Positions 45,538 through 52,908 are shown, numbered from the stretch's first letter. The stretch: 64,000 nt of DNA from Candidatus Enterococcus stercoripullorum (GCA_019120335.1 DWVH01000022.1:62001-126000); one strand, 5' to 3'. Translations and numbers: made by a program. Notes: a model not told the origin generated them from the letters alone.

Positions 45538-46751
45538 GACGACTCAACGTAGGTAGGTTATACAACGAATTCTTTTTCCAATTTCCAAAAGCATTTATTA
45601 CGGACGATAAATACAAAGATTTATCAGATGGGGCAAAAATTATCTACATGCTGCTGAAGGACCGAGCTTCAGTCGCAATACTCAAAAAGCAATATGACGA
45701 GCACGGAGATGTTTACTTTACATTTTCTAACAAAGAACTTTCTCAATTATCGAATTATAGTGAGAGAAAAGTCACAAGTGCAAAGAAAGAGTTAATGGAT
45801 AGGGGCTTGCTGGAACAAGTCCAACTAGGTGGAAAGCAAAAACCTAGATTATATCTTGGAGAACTTGACGTTGACGGTGTGTACGAAAAACCGAATCTCC
45901 ACCTTTCTGAAAGTGGGGTCGCAAATTTTGCTACCCAAACTTGTGAGAAGAATGCTGAAAACAACGAAAACGTTGATAAATCAATATTGTTAGAAAACGA
46001 TGAAGAAGAAAACGTACGTCAATCCCTTGTGCCCCAAAGGGTCGCAAAATTTGCTAGGCAAGAAAAAATTGAAAATCTTGATAGGATGGGATTTTCAAAA
46101 TTGGAAAACTCTCAAAATGACACTCAATCCATTGAGTCCCAAAGGGTCGCAAATTTTGCTACCAATATAATAAATAATAATAAACAATCCGATACAAATA
46201 CCGATACATTTATCGATACGAGCAAGGATCAGTTTATTAATGCTTATTCAAAATCTTTTCTTTCTCCAGAGTTGCTAGGAACAATCTTTGCGTTTAAGCA
46301 TGATTTGAAGGACGCAAGGGAGCTGATAGACCGTATTTATCAAGCAAAAAGGCAGGTAGAAAAGGAAGCAAGAATATTTTTGCAAAGTAGCTACCAAAAA
46401 ATCGAAGGCGAAAGTTATCAGGTAGCCTTGCTGCAGACTTTCAATCGTTTTGTCGGACAAGAAAAAATCCGACGTGCAACGGAAAAAAACGTGATTAACC
46501 AACGACTAGGATATTGGTATAAAATATGCGTCACTTTTTGGCGAGCTTGCTTACGTTGGGAAAGCGTGGAAGGTCTCCAAAGTTACATGTACGGCAAAGG
46601 AATTGCTGACCCTTTGGAAATTGCAGAGCTTGAAATTAAAGTGAAGCAAGCGCAAAAGTCACTTGATAATCAAGAATTTATGGCGTGGCTACACGGTAAA
46701 CAACAGAAAGTTTCCGAAATCAGTCTGTTTGATTATGTAAACGAAGGTTAG
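45534..46751 (+). CDS. repA: Replication initiator protein A (RepA_N family)
   Basis: The 405-residue initiator has the RepA_N domain (about residues 12-110; FPKAFITDDKYKDLSDGAKIIYMLLKDR...KVTSAKKELMDRGLLEQVQ), a variable middle rich in Asn/Glu with three repeats, and a C-terminal host-specific region from about residue 225. RepA_N initiators drive theta replication of enterococcal and staphylococcal plasmids such as pAD1 and also occur in integrative elements (for example Tn1549-like). The origin of such replicons usually lies inside the gene, and iteron-like repeats are seen here. This marks the region as a mobile element. Confidence 0.9.
   Translation: MRRLNVGRLYNEFFFQFPKAFITDDKYKDLSDGAKIIYMLLKDRASVAILKKQYDEHGDVYFTFSNKELSQLSNYSERKVTSAKKELMDRGLLEQVQLGGKQKPRLYLGELDVDGVYEKPNLHLSESGVANFATQTCEKNAENNENVDKSILLENDEEENVRQSLVPQRVAKFARQEKIENLDRMGFSKLENSQNDTQSIESQRVANFATNIINNNKQSDTNTDTFIDTSKDQFINAYSKSFLSPELLGTIFAFKHDLKDARELIDRIYQAKRQVEKEARIFLQSSYQKIEGESYQVALLQTFNRFVGQEKIRRATEKNVINQRLGYWYKICVTFWRACLRWESVEGLQSYMYGKGIADPLEIAELEIKVKQAQKSLDNQEFMAWLHGKQQKVSEISLFDYVNEG
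45916..46161 (+). repeat. Iteron-like repeats inside repA (candidate origin)
   Basis: Three copies of GGGTCGCAAATTTTGCTA (45916-45933, 46039-46056 with one swap, 46144-46161) are spaced 123 and 105 bp apart. The last two extend leftwards over a further ~20 similar bases (TCAATCC-TTG-CCCAAA). The inner CGCAAATTTTGC is partly palindromic. RepA_N replicons have their origin in this part of the gene. Confidence 0.7.
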
Positions 46752-46762
46752 GAGGAGGAAGC

Positions 46763-47065
46763 TTGGAAATTGGAACTGAATGTAAAATCAAAGATTTAAT
46801 TGCGTATGGATTTGAAGTTCGCTGTTTTATCAACGGAAAAATACGCCCTAGATATGAGTTAAATCCATATGGAAAAGCGACTCGCTTTGTTTATTTAATC
46901 GAAAAACAGAAACGGTCAAAAATTTACTGTGAAACCGTAAAAATATCTGAGATATACGACAAGATAGACTTGGTGTTTGATAAAGAAATGCGAATTATTG
47001 CTAGACGTAAAGAGAAAGATCACAAGCTAAAATTTGTACGCCCAGAGAACACAACAGAAAGGTAA
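46763..47065 (+). CDS. Hypothetical protein
   Basis: This 100-residue basic protein without membrane segments starts with TTG 46763 behind GGAGGAGGAAG, 11 bp after repA. It has an aromatic, beta-strand-like pattern (YGFEVRCFINGKIRPRYELNPYGKATRFVYLIEKQ). No family is recognised. The position suggests translation together with repA. Confidence 0.65.
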   Translation: MEIGTECKIKDLIAYGFEVRCFINGKIRPRYELNPYGKATRFVYLIEKQKRSKIYCETVKISEIYDKIDLVFDKEMRIIARRKEKDHKLKFVRPENTTER

Positions 47066-47076
47066 GGCAGTTCAGG

Positions 47077-47193
47077 ATGATGAAAAAATATGAAGTAAAC
47101 GTTATGAATATTTTGCTATTTTTAAGCACAGTTATTGCTTTTTGTTTTATTGGAGTAGTAGGTGCTGCCTTAATAAAATACCTATTCTTTTAA
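47077..47193 (+). CDS. Very small membrane protein
   Basis: This 38-residue reading frame encodes one hydrophobic helix (NILLFLSTVIAFCFIGVVGAALI) after a short charged start. The upstream match to a ribosome binding site is GGTAAGG. Many small membrane proteins of this type lie in the element. Confidence 0.45.
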   Translation: MMKKYEVNVMNILLFLSTVIAFCFIGVVGAALIKYLFF

Positions 47194-47209
47194 AGAGAGG
47201 ATACTGAAA

Positions 47210-47686
47210 ATGAATGAATTAATTGAATTAGTTGAAAAATGGAGCATTGAAAGAAAATTGAATGTCGCTGATCCAAATATGCAGCAGTTGATACTTTGGG
47301 AGGAGTTTGGCGAATTAAATGCAGCGATTGCTAGAGATAATCGAGATGACGTAGTTGACGCAATAGGCGATATGTGTGTGGTAATGATTATCTTGTGTCA
47401 GCAGCTGAATCATAACGCAGCAGAATATTTTAACAGTACCAATGTGAAATACTTGAAACATTTAGATATTATAACATTGCTACATTATACGGGATATGGA
47501 ATTGTCGGCATGCCTAGCATAATCACTAATACTGCTAATGTCATTGATACTTTGACGATTATTGCTGAACGCTATGACACAACTTTAGAAGGATGTCTTA
47601 TTGCCGCATACAAAGTTATTAAAGACAGAAAAGGCAAAATGATTAATGGTGTATTCGTCAAGGAATCAGATTTAAATATCGAGTGA
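47210..47686 (+). CDS. MazG-like nucleotide pyrophosphohydrolase
   Basis: This 158-residue all-alpha protein has the metal-binding motif EEFGELNAAI (EExxE) followed by DDVVDAIGDMCVVMIIL (DxxxD-type second helix) at residues 31-65, the active-site layout of MazG/dUTPase-like NTP pyrophosphohydrolases. A C-terminal part of about 85 residues is unlike standard MazG. Phages and mobile elements often carry such enzymes to adjust nucleotide or alarmone pools; the substrate here is unknown. GAGAGGA precedes the ATG. Confidence 0.78.
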   Translation: MNELIELVEKWSIERKLNVADPNMQQLILWEEFGELNAAIARDNRDDVVDAIGDMCVVMIILCQQLNHNAAEYFNSTNVKYLKHLDIITLLHYTGYGIVGMPSIITNTANVIDTLTIIAERYDTTLEGCLIAAYKVIKDRKGKMINGVFVKESDLNIE

Positions 47687-47702
47687 AAGAAGGCAATTGA
47701 TA

Positions 47703-47792
47703 ATGAAGATGATTGATGTACTTTGCAAACTAGCAAAAGGCGAAATCAAAAACAATACCGTGCTTGATGTGATAGATAATGAGGTGGTTTAA
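47703..47792 (+). CDS. Very small protein
   Basis: This 29-residue reading frame (starting MKMIDVLCKLAKGEIKNN) begins shortly after the MazG-like gene, behind GAAGGCAATTG, and ends where the next gene starts (stop followed by ATG). Tight fit between neighbours supports it. Small phage- and element-encoded proteins often look like this. The function is unknown. Confidence 0.5.
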   Translation: MKMIDVLCKLAKGEIKNNTVLDVIDNEVV

Positions 47793-48035
47793 ATGAAACT
47801 AGTGAATGTTATCGAACATGTGGGGGATGGCTATTTTCAACTGCAAGGTTTTGACAGACTAACTTTTTGCTACAACGTGGTCAAAGGACAAAAAGTTTTA
47901 TTGCCTGAATTTTTTCAGGTAACAAATAAAGAAACTGGAGAAGGTGTATTGCATAAATTGCGGGAAAGCGACAAGTTTTATCAAACAGTTCAGCAAGCTA
48001 TGTTTCATTATTTTGAAAGCGAGGTTTGTTCATGA
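47793..48035 (+). CDS. Hypothetical protein
   Basis: This 80-residue soluble protein ends in LRESDKFYQTVQQAMFHYF, which resembles the end of the protein at 54978-55253 (LSENDPFYQKLQLFLDRM). Both may belong to one small family of the element. GAGGTGG precedes the ATG. It overlaps the next gene by 4 bp. Confidence 0.6.
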   Translation: MKLVNVIEHVGDGYFQLQGFDRLTFCYNVVKGQKVLLPEFFQVTNKETGEGVLHKLRESDKFYQTVQQAMFHYFESEVCS

Positions 48036-48475
48036 GTATGTGGCTTATAAACATACTATTTACTATTTCTGTGGTGGTTATCGCAATGTGGATTTCTCGT
48101 ACGAAAAAAAAAGAAGAGCTTAGAGTAGAAAATATCAAGAAGGATTTACTGACAAATGTTGAGCGTACAGAAGCATTGATGAATGAAAAGCTCGTTTCCT
48201 TTTCGTGTGAGCCAATGCCAAATAGGAAAATTAACTGGAAAAATCACTATGTGTGTGAACTTTCTGCATTAGAGGAAGATGAACCGTATCAGATTATTTA
48301 CAATGATAAAAGGATTTATCAAAAGGAAGTATCTGAAGAAGTATACCAACAACTCATTCAGTTAGGGGAAGCTTTTAAAGCGTATGAAAAAGAGCTTAAG
48401 AGAGAGCTTTTTCTTAAGGGAAAGAAAGAGATTCAATTAGAGTCGCTTCTCGGCAAAAACAAATGGAAGGAGTAG
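48032..48475 (+). CDS. Membrane-anchored coiled-coil protein (paralog A1)
   Basis: This 147-residue protein has one N-terminal helix (about 4-20), then a charged region. A conserved block (about 50-115) contains EALMNEKLVSFSCEPMPNR and PYQIIYNDKRIYQKEVSEEVYQQLIQL. The next gene encodes a close relative, so the pair arose by tandem duplication. The start is ATG 48032, behind GAGG. The function is unknown. Confidence 0.65.
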   Translation: MSMWLINILFTISVVVIAMWISRTKKKEELRVENIKKDLLTNVERTEALMNEKLVSFSCEPMPNRKINWKNHYVCELSALEEDEPYQIIYNDKRIYQKEVSEEVYQQLIQLGEAFKAYEKELKRELFLKGKKEIQLESLLGKNKWKE

Positions 48476-48479
48476 CTAA

Positions 48480-48908
48480 ATGTTTGGAAATATCATGGTT
48501 ATAGTAGCGGCTTGTGTGATTATTTCTGGTATGTGCATTTCTAAAGAAAAGGAAACAAAAAGAGCAAGAGAAAGATTAGAGCGTGCAAGAAGCGAATTAA
48601 ATGCAGCCATTCATAAGACAGAAAAAATGATGAATGAGTCGTTAGAAAGTTTCTATTGCGTTCCAATGTCGAATAGAAAGGTTTTATTTAACGAGACACA
48701 AGAGTATGAAATGGATGAACTTAAAGAAAATGAGCCCTATGTAATTACGTACAACGATAAACGAATCTATCGAAAAGGTGTGTCAGATGAAATCTATCAG
48801 CAACTTATCCAATTAGATCAGGCATTCACAGCATTTGAAAAAGTAAGTGAGGACTATCCACTAACGATGGATGAATTGCAAAAGAATCTGGGAGAGGAGG
48901 AAGAATAA
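48480..48908 (+). CDS. Membrane-anchored coiled-coil protein (paralog A2)
   Basis: This 142-residue relative of the preceding protein has an N-terminal helix (about 4-20), a Lys/Glu/Arg-rich coiled coil, then KMMNESLESFYCVPMSNRK and PYVITYNDKRIYRKGVSDEIYQQLIQLD. The shared core suggests a common partner. The topology, a membrane anchor with a cytosolic tail, is inferred from the positive charges after the helix. Confidence 0.65.
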   Translation: MFGNIMVIVAACVIISGMCISKEKETKRARERLERARSELNAAIHKTEKMMNESLESFYCVPMSNRKVLFNETQEYEMDELKENEPYVITYNDKRIYRKGVSDEIYQQLIQLDQAFTAFEKVSEDYPLTMDELQKNLGEEEE

Positions 48909-48912
48909 AAAG

Positions 48913-49092
48913 ATGTGTATCAGAGATAGGGATCATAATGGAAATGAGATACGAATAAAACTGTTCAAGAATGATAATCCAAATATTTTAGAAAAAGAAG
49001 TGAACGACTGGCTTTCACGTTCGTATTTTAAAATTCTTAAAATCCAGTTTTTATCCGAAAAATATCTCTATATCCTATACAGATATGCCTGA
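48913..49092 (+). CDS. Cse60-like small protein
   Basis: This 59-residue protein has the pattern IRIKLFKNDNPNILEKEVNDWLSR-YFKILKIQFLSEKYLYILY, which resembles the Cse60 family (LFDEDHEKDLEEAVNEFL... type). Despite its sporulation name, this family is common on Gram-positive conjugative elements and phages. Its role is unknown. The start is ATG 48913; the ribosome binding site GGAGGAAG lies in the end of the previous gene. Confidence 0.6.
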   Translation: MCIRDRDHNGNEIRIKLFKNDNPNILEKEVNDWLSRSYFKILKIQFLSEKYLYILYRYA

Positions 49093-49103
49093 TTATAGGC
49101 GAA

Positions 49104-49336
49104 ATTTTGGAAAATAAGCACTTGTTTCAAGTTCGCTTTTTCCAAAAAGAGAAGTTATGTATGACTATGTAAGACTTTTATTCATTTTCACATATTGTAT
49201 CCATGAAAGGAGTGCGGAAACATTTTCTTTCAAAGGCGTACATTAGAATGACTTTTTCTCCTTTTCTATATTTTCTATTAGTAAATATAAAATAGTGTCA
49301 GATGTTCATACTACTCATAATCGCATAACTTCTCTT
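49104..49336 (+). other. Structured gene-free region with nested inverted repeats
   Basis: Two elements are seen. First, a long hairpin at 49104-49148: TTTTGGAAAA with TTTTCCAAAA, with an inner AGC-CTTG/CAAG-GCT. Second, a perfect 13-bp inverted repeat AAGAGAAGTTATG (49147-49159) and CATAACTTCTCTT (49324-49336) encloses 164 nt. An inner pair GAAAGGAG (49205) and CTCCTTTTC (49258) lies within. No gene fits. It could be a structured RNA, a leader of the next gene, or an origin-type DNA structure. Confidence 0.5.
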
Positions 49337-49356
49337 CTTGGAGGGAGTGAAATAAT

Positions 49357-50079
49357 ATGTCCAGAAATGAAAAAATTATACGCAAAATACAAGGGTTGTT
49401 AAAAATTGCGGAAGATGAAAGAAATGACGAAGAATGTCAAGCAGCTTTCTTACTTGCGCAAAAACTAATGATTCAATATCAAATTTCACAAGCAGAAATT
49501 AATATTGAAACGACAGACAAAGAAAGCATTTTAGAAAAAGAAACCAAAGACTTTAAAAAATCTTTTTGGTGGGAGAAAAAATTAGCAGCGATTATAGGAA
49601 CCAACTTTAGAGTTAAATCCTTTCTTAAAAGTCGTGGCAGAAAATCTACAATCGTATTTTATGGTTTTCAAAATGATGTATTGCTTGCAGAAGAAATGTA
49701 TGTATTAGCTTGTGACGCTTTACGAGTTCATGCTCAACAATTCGTACAGGACTATTACTCGGCTAGATATTATTATCTAAATCGTGATCGCACCTTAACG
49801 AATGAGTTGAAGAATGACTATATGAATGGCTTTCTAGAAGGACTCAGGCAAAAATTTAAAGAGCAATATGCAGTATTAAGTCAAAAATATGAATTAATGT
49901 GCCTAGTACCCACAGAAGTAGAAGACGCTTTTAAAGAGAAAATGTCGAATTGTAAAGTGGCGCACTGTAGTTTGCCTGATTTGATTCATGAAGCGGCATT
50001 TAAAGAAGGGTACCAACAAGGCTTTGAGATTGATTTTACCAAGCGTACTTTAGCAAAAGGGAGCGAAGTATATGGATAA
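49357..50079 (+). CDS. DUF2786 domain-containing protein
   Basis: The 240-residue protein starts with a DUF2786-like helical domain (KIIRKIQGLLKIAEDERNDEECQAAFLLAQKLMIQYQISQAEI, residues 5-47) and a following region with WWEKKLAAIIGTNFRVKSF and FYGFQNDVLLAEEMYVLACDAL. The two-part architecture is common in phages and conjugative elements. The function is unknown. The ribosome binding site is GGAGGGAG. It overlaps the next gene by 8 bp. Confidence 0.78.
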   Translation: MSRNEKIIRKIQGLLKIAEDERNDEECQAAFLLAQKLMIQYQISQAEINIETTDKESILEKETKDFKKSFWWEKKLAAIIGTNFRVKSFLKSRGRKSTIVFYGFQNDVLLAEEMYVLACDALRVHAQQFVQDYYSARYYYLNRDRTLTNELKNDYMNGFLEGLRQKFKEQYAVLSQKYELMCLVPTEVEDAFKEKMSNCKVAHCSLPDLIHEAAFKEGYQQGFEIDFTKRTLAKGSEVYG

Positions 50080-50551
50080 TACAAGTAAGATTGACGCTTT
50101 TTTTCGACTGATGATTTTCTTGTTTTTGCCATGGATATTATACGACATGTATAAAGCAATAAATAATGTACTTTCTTATCAGCCTGAACGTACTCAAAAA
50201 GTCTATCAGCTAGAAAAAATAAGTAGCCTTTATGACAAAGTGGAAATCACAAATAAAGAAAACAATTCTTTAATTGGGCAATTCTTTCTTGGTAAAACGG
50301 AAAAAAGCAAAAAAGAGAAAGAAAAAGTGATTTCCTTACAATATGCCATTCAATCAAAAGACGGCATTCAGTTAAAAGATTTTAAAAAGGAATACAAGCG
50401 TGATGTATTTTCGGATGATGTATTCTTTAAAGAATCTGCTAATGCTCAGGCAAAATTAACTGTAACTTATGTAGGGTTCTCAATTGATAAAATTATCTTT
50501 GCTCTTCCGAAAGAAGATTTAGAAGAAATTCTATCTAAGTTACAAGACTAA
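50072..50551 (+). CDS. Membrane-anchored protein (paralog B1)
   Basis: This 159-residue protein has one N-terminal helix (about 10-26) and an external-like domain with NNSLIGQFFLGKTEKSKKEKEKVISLQYAIQSKDGIQLKDF and a C-terminal LPKEDLEEILSK. The protein encoded at 51305-51805 shares the same order of blocks, so the two are paralogs flanking a lipoprotein gene. The function is unknown. Confidence 0.62.
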   Translation: MDNTSKIDAFFRLMIFLFLPWILYDMYKAINNVLSYQPERTQKVYQLEKISSLYDKVEITNKENNSLIGQFFLGKTEKSKKEKEKVISLQYAIQSKDGIQLKDFKKEYKRDVFSDDVFFKESANAQAKLTVTYVGFSIDKIIFALPKEDLEEILSKLQD

Positions 50552-50576
50552 TATTTATGAGAGGAATGAACACTAT

Positions 50577-51281
50577 ATGAAAAAATCCAAACTTATTTGG
50601 CTAACAATTATACCATTTACATTATTGTTAGCAGCATGCGAAGAAGAAGCAACCGAAGTCAATCAAGGTGTACACTTCTCAGAAAAAACAGCGCAAACTA
50701 GCACCAGTGAAAATAAAGCTGAAGAAAAAGTAGAAACCAAAGAAATTCAGCTTAATCATAATGTCAATTTCAAAGGGCAAACGATTCCAATTCAAACGAC
50801 GGTAGCTATCAATCCAAATCGTTTAAATAATTGGCTCTATACGGTACCAACAACTGTAGAATTAGGAGTTAAGCTAACAAATGATTTAAACAATCTTGAA
50901 ATCAACGTGCTTAACGCTTATTCAGATGTATCGTTGAGTTCAAAATACGCCAAATACAACGGTTTGCGTCAAGATTCGATGAACATAGACTATGCTAAAA
51001 CCAATAATGCACAAGGTATTGCCATTGATAAAGACATGCCGTTTAGCATTCCATTTGAGATTGAGTCTGTAGATAATTCAGAACAATTCGTTTATGGGTG
51101 GAATGGTTATGTAGCTTCTGATTATGAATACGTAACCGAGCGGGAAATTAAACGTTCCAGTAATGGGGTTAACCTAAATATTGTTTGGACATTAGGCATT
51201 AAAGATAAACAAAGCAATCGTATGTTTGCGACAAATGTTAAAGATACTATCTTTTTTGAATCAAAAAGACCCAAAGAATAA
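50577..51281 (+). CDS. Lipoprotein of unknown function
   Basis: This 234-residue protein has a type II signal peptide: positively charged start, hydrophobic stretch and lipobox LLLAACEEE (Cys near residue 21). A Ser/Thr/Glu-rich linker and a beta-rich domain follow (about 60-234). It would be anchored on the outer face of the membrane. It lies between two membrane-anchored paralogs, which suggests a joint function at the cell surface. RBS: GAGAGGA. Confidence 0.7.
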   Translation: MKKSKLIWLTIIPFTLLLAACEEEATEVNQGVHFSEKTAQTSTSENKAEEKVETKEIQLNHNVNFKGQTIPIQTTVAINPNRLNNWLYTVPTTVELGVKLTNDLNNLEINVLNAYSDVSLSSKYAKYNGLRQDSMNIDYAKTNNAQGIAIDKDMPFSIPFEIESVDNSEQFVYGWNGYVASDYEYVTEREIKRSSNGVNLNIVWTLGIKDKQSNRMFATNVKDTIFFESKRPKE

Positions 51282-51304
51282 TTTGTTGTGAGAGGGGAAT
51301 AACT

Positions 51305-51805
51305 ATGCTATTTGCTGAACCACCTGTAATCCGATTTTTCAAAATGTTTGGATTGGTTGTATTCTTATTGTGTTTGTTTGTTATAGGTGTTGGGGTTTAT
51401 CGTAATGCCACAATAACAAGAACGGAAAAAATAGCCAACACTTATACTTTAGTAAATTTAAAATCTGATGAAACGCAAACAGAGCTAATGAAAAGTGAAG
51501 GTAACTCATTAATAGGACAGTTTTTTATTGGATCAACAACAAAACAGGAGAAAACCAATAAAACTACCCTATCTGTGAAATATGCTATTCAGACAAATCA
51601 AGGAATGCAATTCAAAAATTTTGAAGAGGAATATAAAACGAGTATTTTTTCTAAAAATGTCTACTTTAAAGAATTAAAACAAGGTAAAGCAAAATTGGAA
51701 GTTTACGGAGAGTTTTTAGGTTCTGATAAAGATCCAGACAGTTTAACAAGATTTGTTTTTACTTTACCAAAAAAAGACATACAAGCCATTATGTCAAAAT
51801 ATTAA
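51305..51805 (+). CDS. Membrane-anchored protein (paralog B2)
   Basis: This 166-residue protein has one N-terminal helix (about 13-31) and the blocks GNSLIGQFFIGSTTKQEK...VKYAIQTNQGMQFKNFEEEYKTSIFS and LPKKDIQAIM, matching the paralog at 50072-50551. RBS: GAGAGGGG. The candidate structured RNA starts 16 bp after its stop. Confidence 0.62.
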   Translation: MLFAEPPVIRFFKMFGLVVFLLCLFVIGVGVYRNATITRTEKIANTYTLVNLKSDETQTELMKSEGNSLIGQFFIGSTTKQEKTNKTTLSVKYAIQTNQGMQFKNFEEEYKTSIFSKNVYFKELKQGKAKLEVYGEFLGSDKDPDSLTRFVFTLPKKDIQAIMSKY

Positions 51806-51810
51806 TCGAA

Positions 51811-51816
51811 TATAAT
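51811..51816 (+). promoter_or_regulatory. -10 box of the candidate structured RNA
   Basis: TATAAT lies 5 bp before the first base of the long closing helix, which places a transcription start at about 51822. No convincing -35 box is seen (TTATGT at 51789, 16 bp upstream, is poor). Confidence 0.45.
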
Positions 51817-51820
51817 CATT

Positions 51821-52188
51821 ATCCCCTTTTTAAACATGCCTGTACATTCGGGGCGATAAACGCACTAGTCAAACTTGGATTGATTATGATGACGATAATT
51901 TATGAAAAATTTGAAATAACGTTTATTTTAACCGTGCATAGCATGCTAACTTAATCAGGAGCGTCTAAGTAAGGGAGTTAGTAAGAGCGCAATCACTGTA
52001 ATAATGTGAGGATTACTGTAATGGGTAGTCGTAGTTTCAAAACTATCGTTTGACGCAAATACATTCTAGCACTTGCCATGAGGTAGAAATACGGAGCGAG
52101 TACCTTGGCTAGATAGAGTTTTCGGCAACAGTTGCTACAAGCCGACCGATGTACCTTTCAGAATGTCAGGTACGTTTAAGAAGGGGAT
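51821..52188 (+). ncRNA. Candidate large structured non-coding RNA with a 28-bp closing helix
   Basis: This gene-free stretch begins with ATCCCC...ACATTC (51821-51849), which pairs with GAATGT...GGGGAT (52161-52188): 25 Watson-Crick pairs, 2 G-U pairs, one mismatch and one bulged base. Read as RNA, the plus strand pairs better than the minus strand. Inside are several hairpins: GCG-CGC (51853-51863), AAATAA-TTATTT (51914-51928), GCAT-ATGC (51936-51946), TAGTT-AACTA (52032-52045), CTAGC-GCTAG (52066-52112, with inner AGGTA-TACCT) and TCGGC-GCCGA (52122-52145). A TATAAT box lies just before it. I do not recognise a known RNA class. A short non-autonomous transposable element with long terminal repeats (ATT on both flanks) is an alternative. 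Confidence 0.6.
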
Positions 52189-52209
52189 ATTAGTGTAGGA
52201 GAGAGTGAA

Positions 52210-52515
52210 ATGTTTAATGAATATCGAACAATACAAGAAAACTTTAAAGGAGAGCGTATTTCTATTTATCAAACTGGAAGTACCTTTTCAGACGCAGGTC
52301 AAGCATATCAAAATGTGAGACCTCATATCCAATCAGTAAAGAAGACTTTAGATGTAGCAAGTGCCATTGCTACAGAACAAGGTGTTTTATTTGACAGAAA
52401 GACAAAAACATTTTACAGAGACCAACTAGGTGATTCGGATAATGATATTATCGATAGCTTAGTTGATGCTTATCTATCATTAGAAGCATATGTTTTAAAT
52501 CAAACAATCCTGTGA
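52210..52515 (+). CDS. Hypothetical protein
   Basis: This 101-residue soluble, mildly acidic protein is predicted mostly helical (QNVRPHIQSVKKTLDVASAIATEQGVLFDRKTKTFYRDQ). TAGGAGAGAG precedes the ATG. It is the first gene after the candidate structured RNA and could be translated from the same transcript. No family is recognised. Confidence 0.62.
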   Translation: MFNEYRTIQENFKGERISIYQTGSTFSDAGQAYQNVRPHIQSVKKTLDVASAIATEQGVLFDRKTKTFYRDQLGDSDNDIIDSLVDAYLSLEAYVLNQTIL

Positions 52516-52524
52516 GGTAGAACC

Positions 52525-52908
52525 ATGATTAGTAGAAAGCAATTAAAAAACTGGTTGAATGTGACCGCAAAAAAGGACTTGGAAGAAAGTCTTGAAACAT
52601 ATATAGACGGTCAGTTAAAAAAGCATATTATAGGTGGCGATTTTGATTTTACTTTAACTGCTTCAAATTATCTATCGTTAGAAGATAAGGAAGTCACACG
52701 TTTAGGGAAAATTTTACAAGAGAGCCAATTAGAAGAAGAGGTATGGATGGCTGTTTTAGAAAAAGTCGTTCAAAAATATAAAGATTTTGGCTTTCAAGTA
52801 TCGTTAAATGTCGCTTATCTATCATACGGATTTCCGACAATCAAGATCACATTCGAAGCAATTGACCATTTCTTTGATGAAGAGAATGGAGGAGAAACCG
52901 ATGGATGA
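52525..52908 (+). CDS. Hypothetical protein
   Basis: This 127-residue soluble protein has a helical first half and a strand-rich end (FQVSLNVAYLSYGFPTIKITFEAIDHFFDEENGG). GTGAGG precedes the ATG. It starts 9 bp after its neighbour's stop and overlaps the next gene by 8 bp, so it belongs to the same transcript. No family is recognised. Confidence 0.62.
   Translation: MISRKQLKNWLNVTAKKDLEESLETYIDGQLKKHIIGGDFDFTLTASNYLSLEDKEVTRLGKILQESQLEEEVWMAVLEKVVQKYKDFGFQVSLNVAYLSYGFPTIKITFEAIDHFFDEENGGETDG

Noticed and set aside
51821..52188. HEARO/omega-type RNA or group II intron
   Set aside because: No IsrB/IscB-like HNH gene or reverse transcriptase is adjacent, and no intron domain V is recognised. 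The segment is also much shorter than known GOLLD or ROOL RNAs.
51821..52188. IS3-like insertion sequence (3-bp ATT flanks)
   Set aside because: No transposase, and the ends do not begin with TG/CA. A non-autonomous repeat element is kept as an alternative in the finding.
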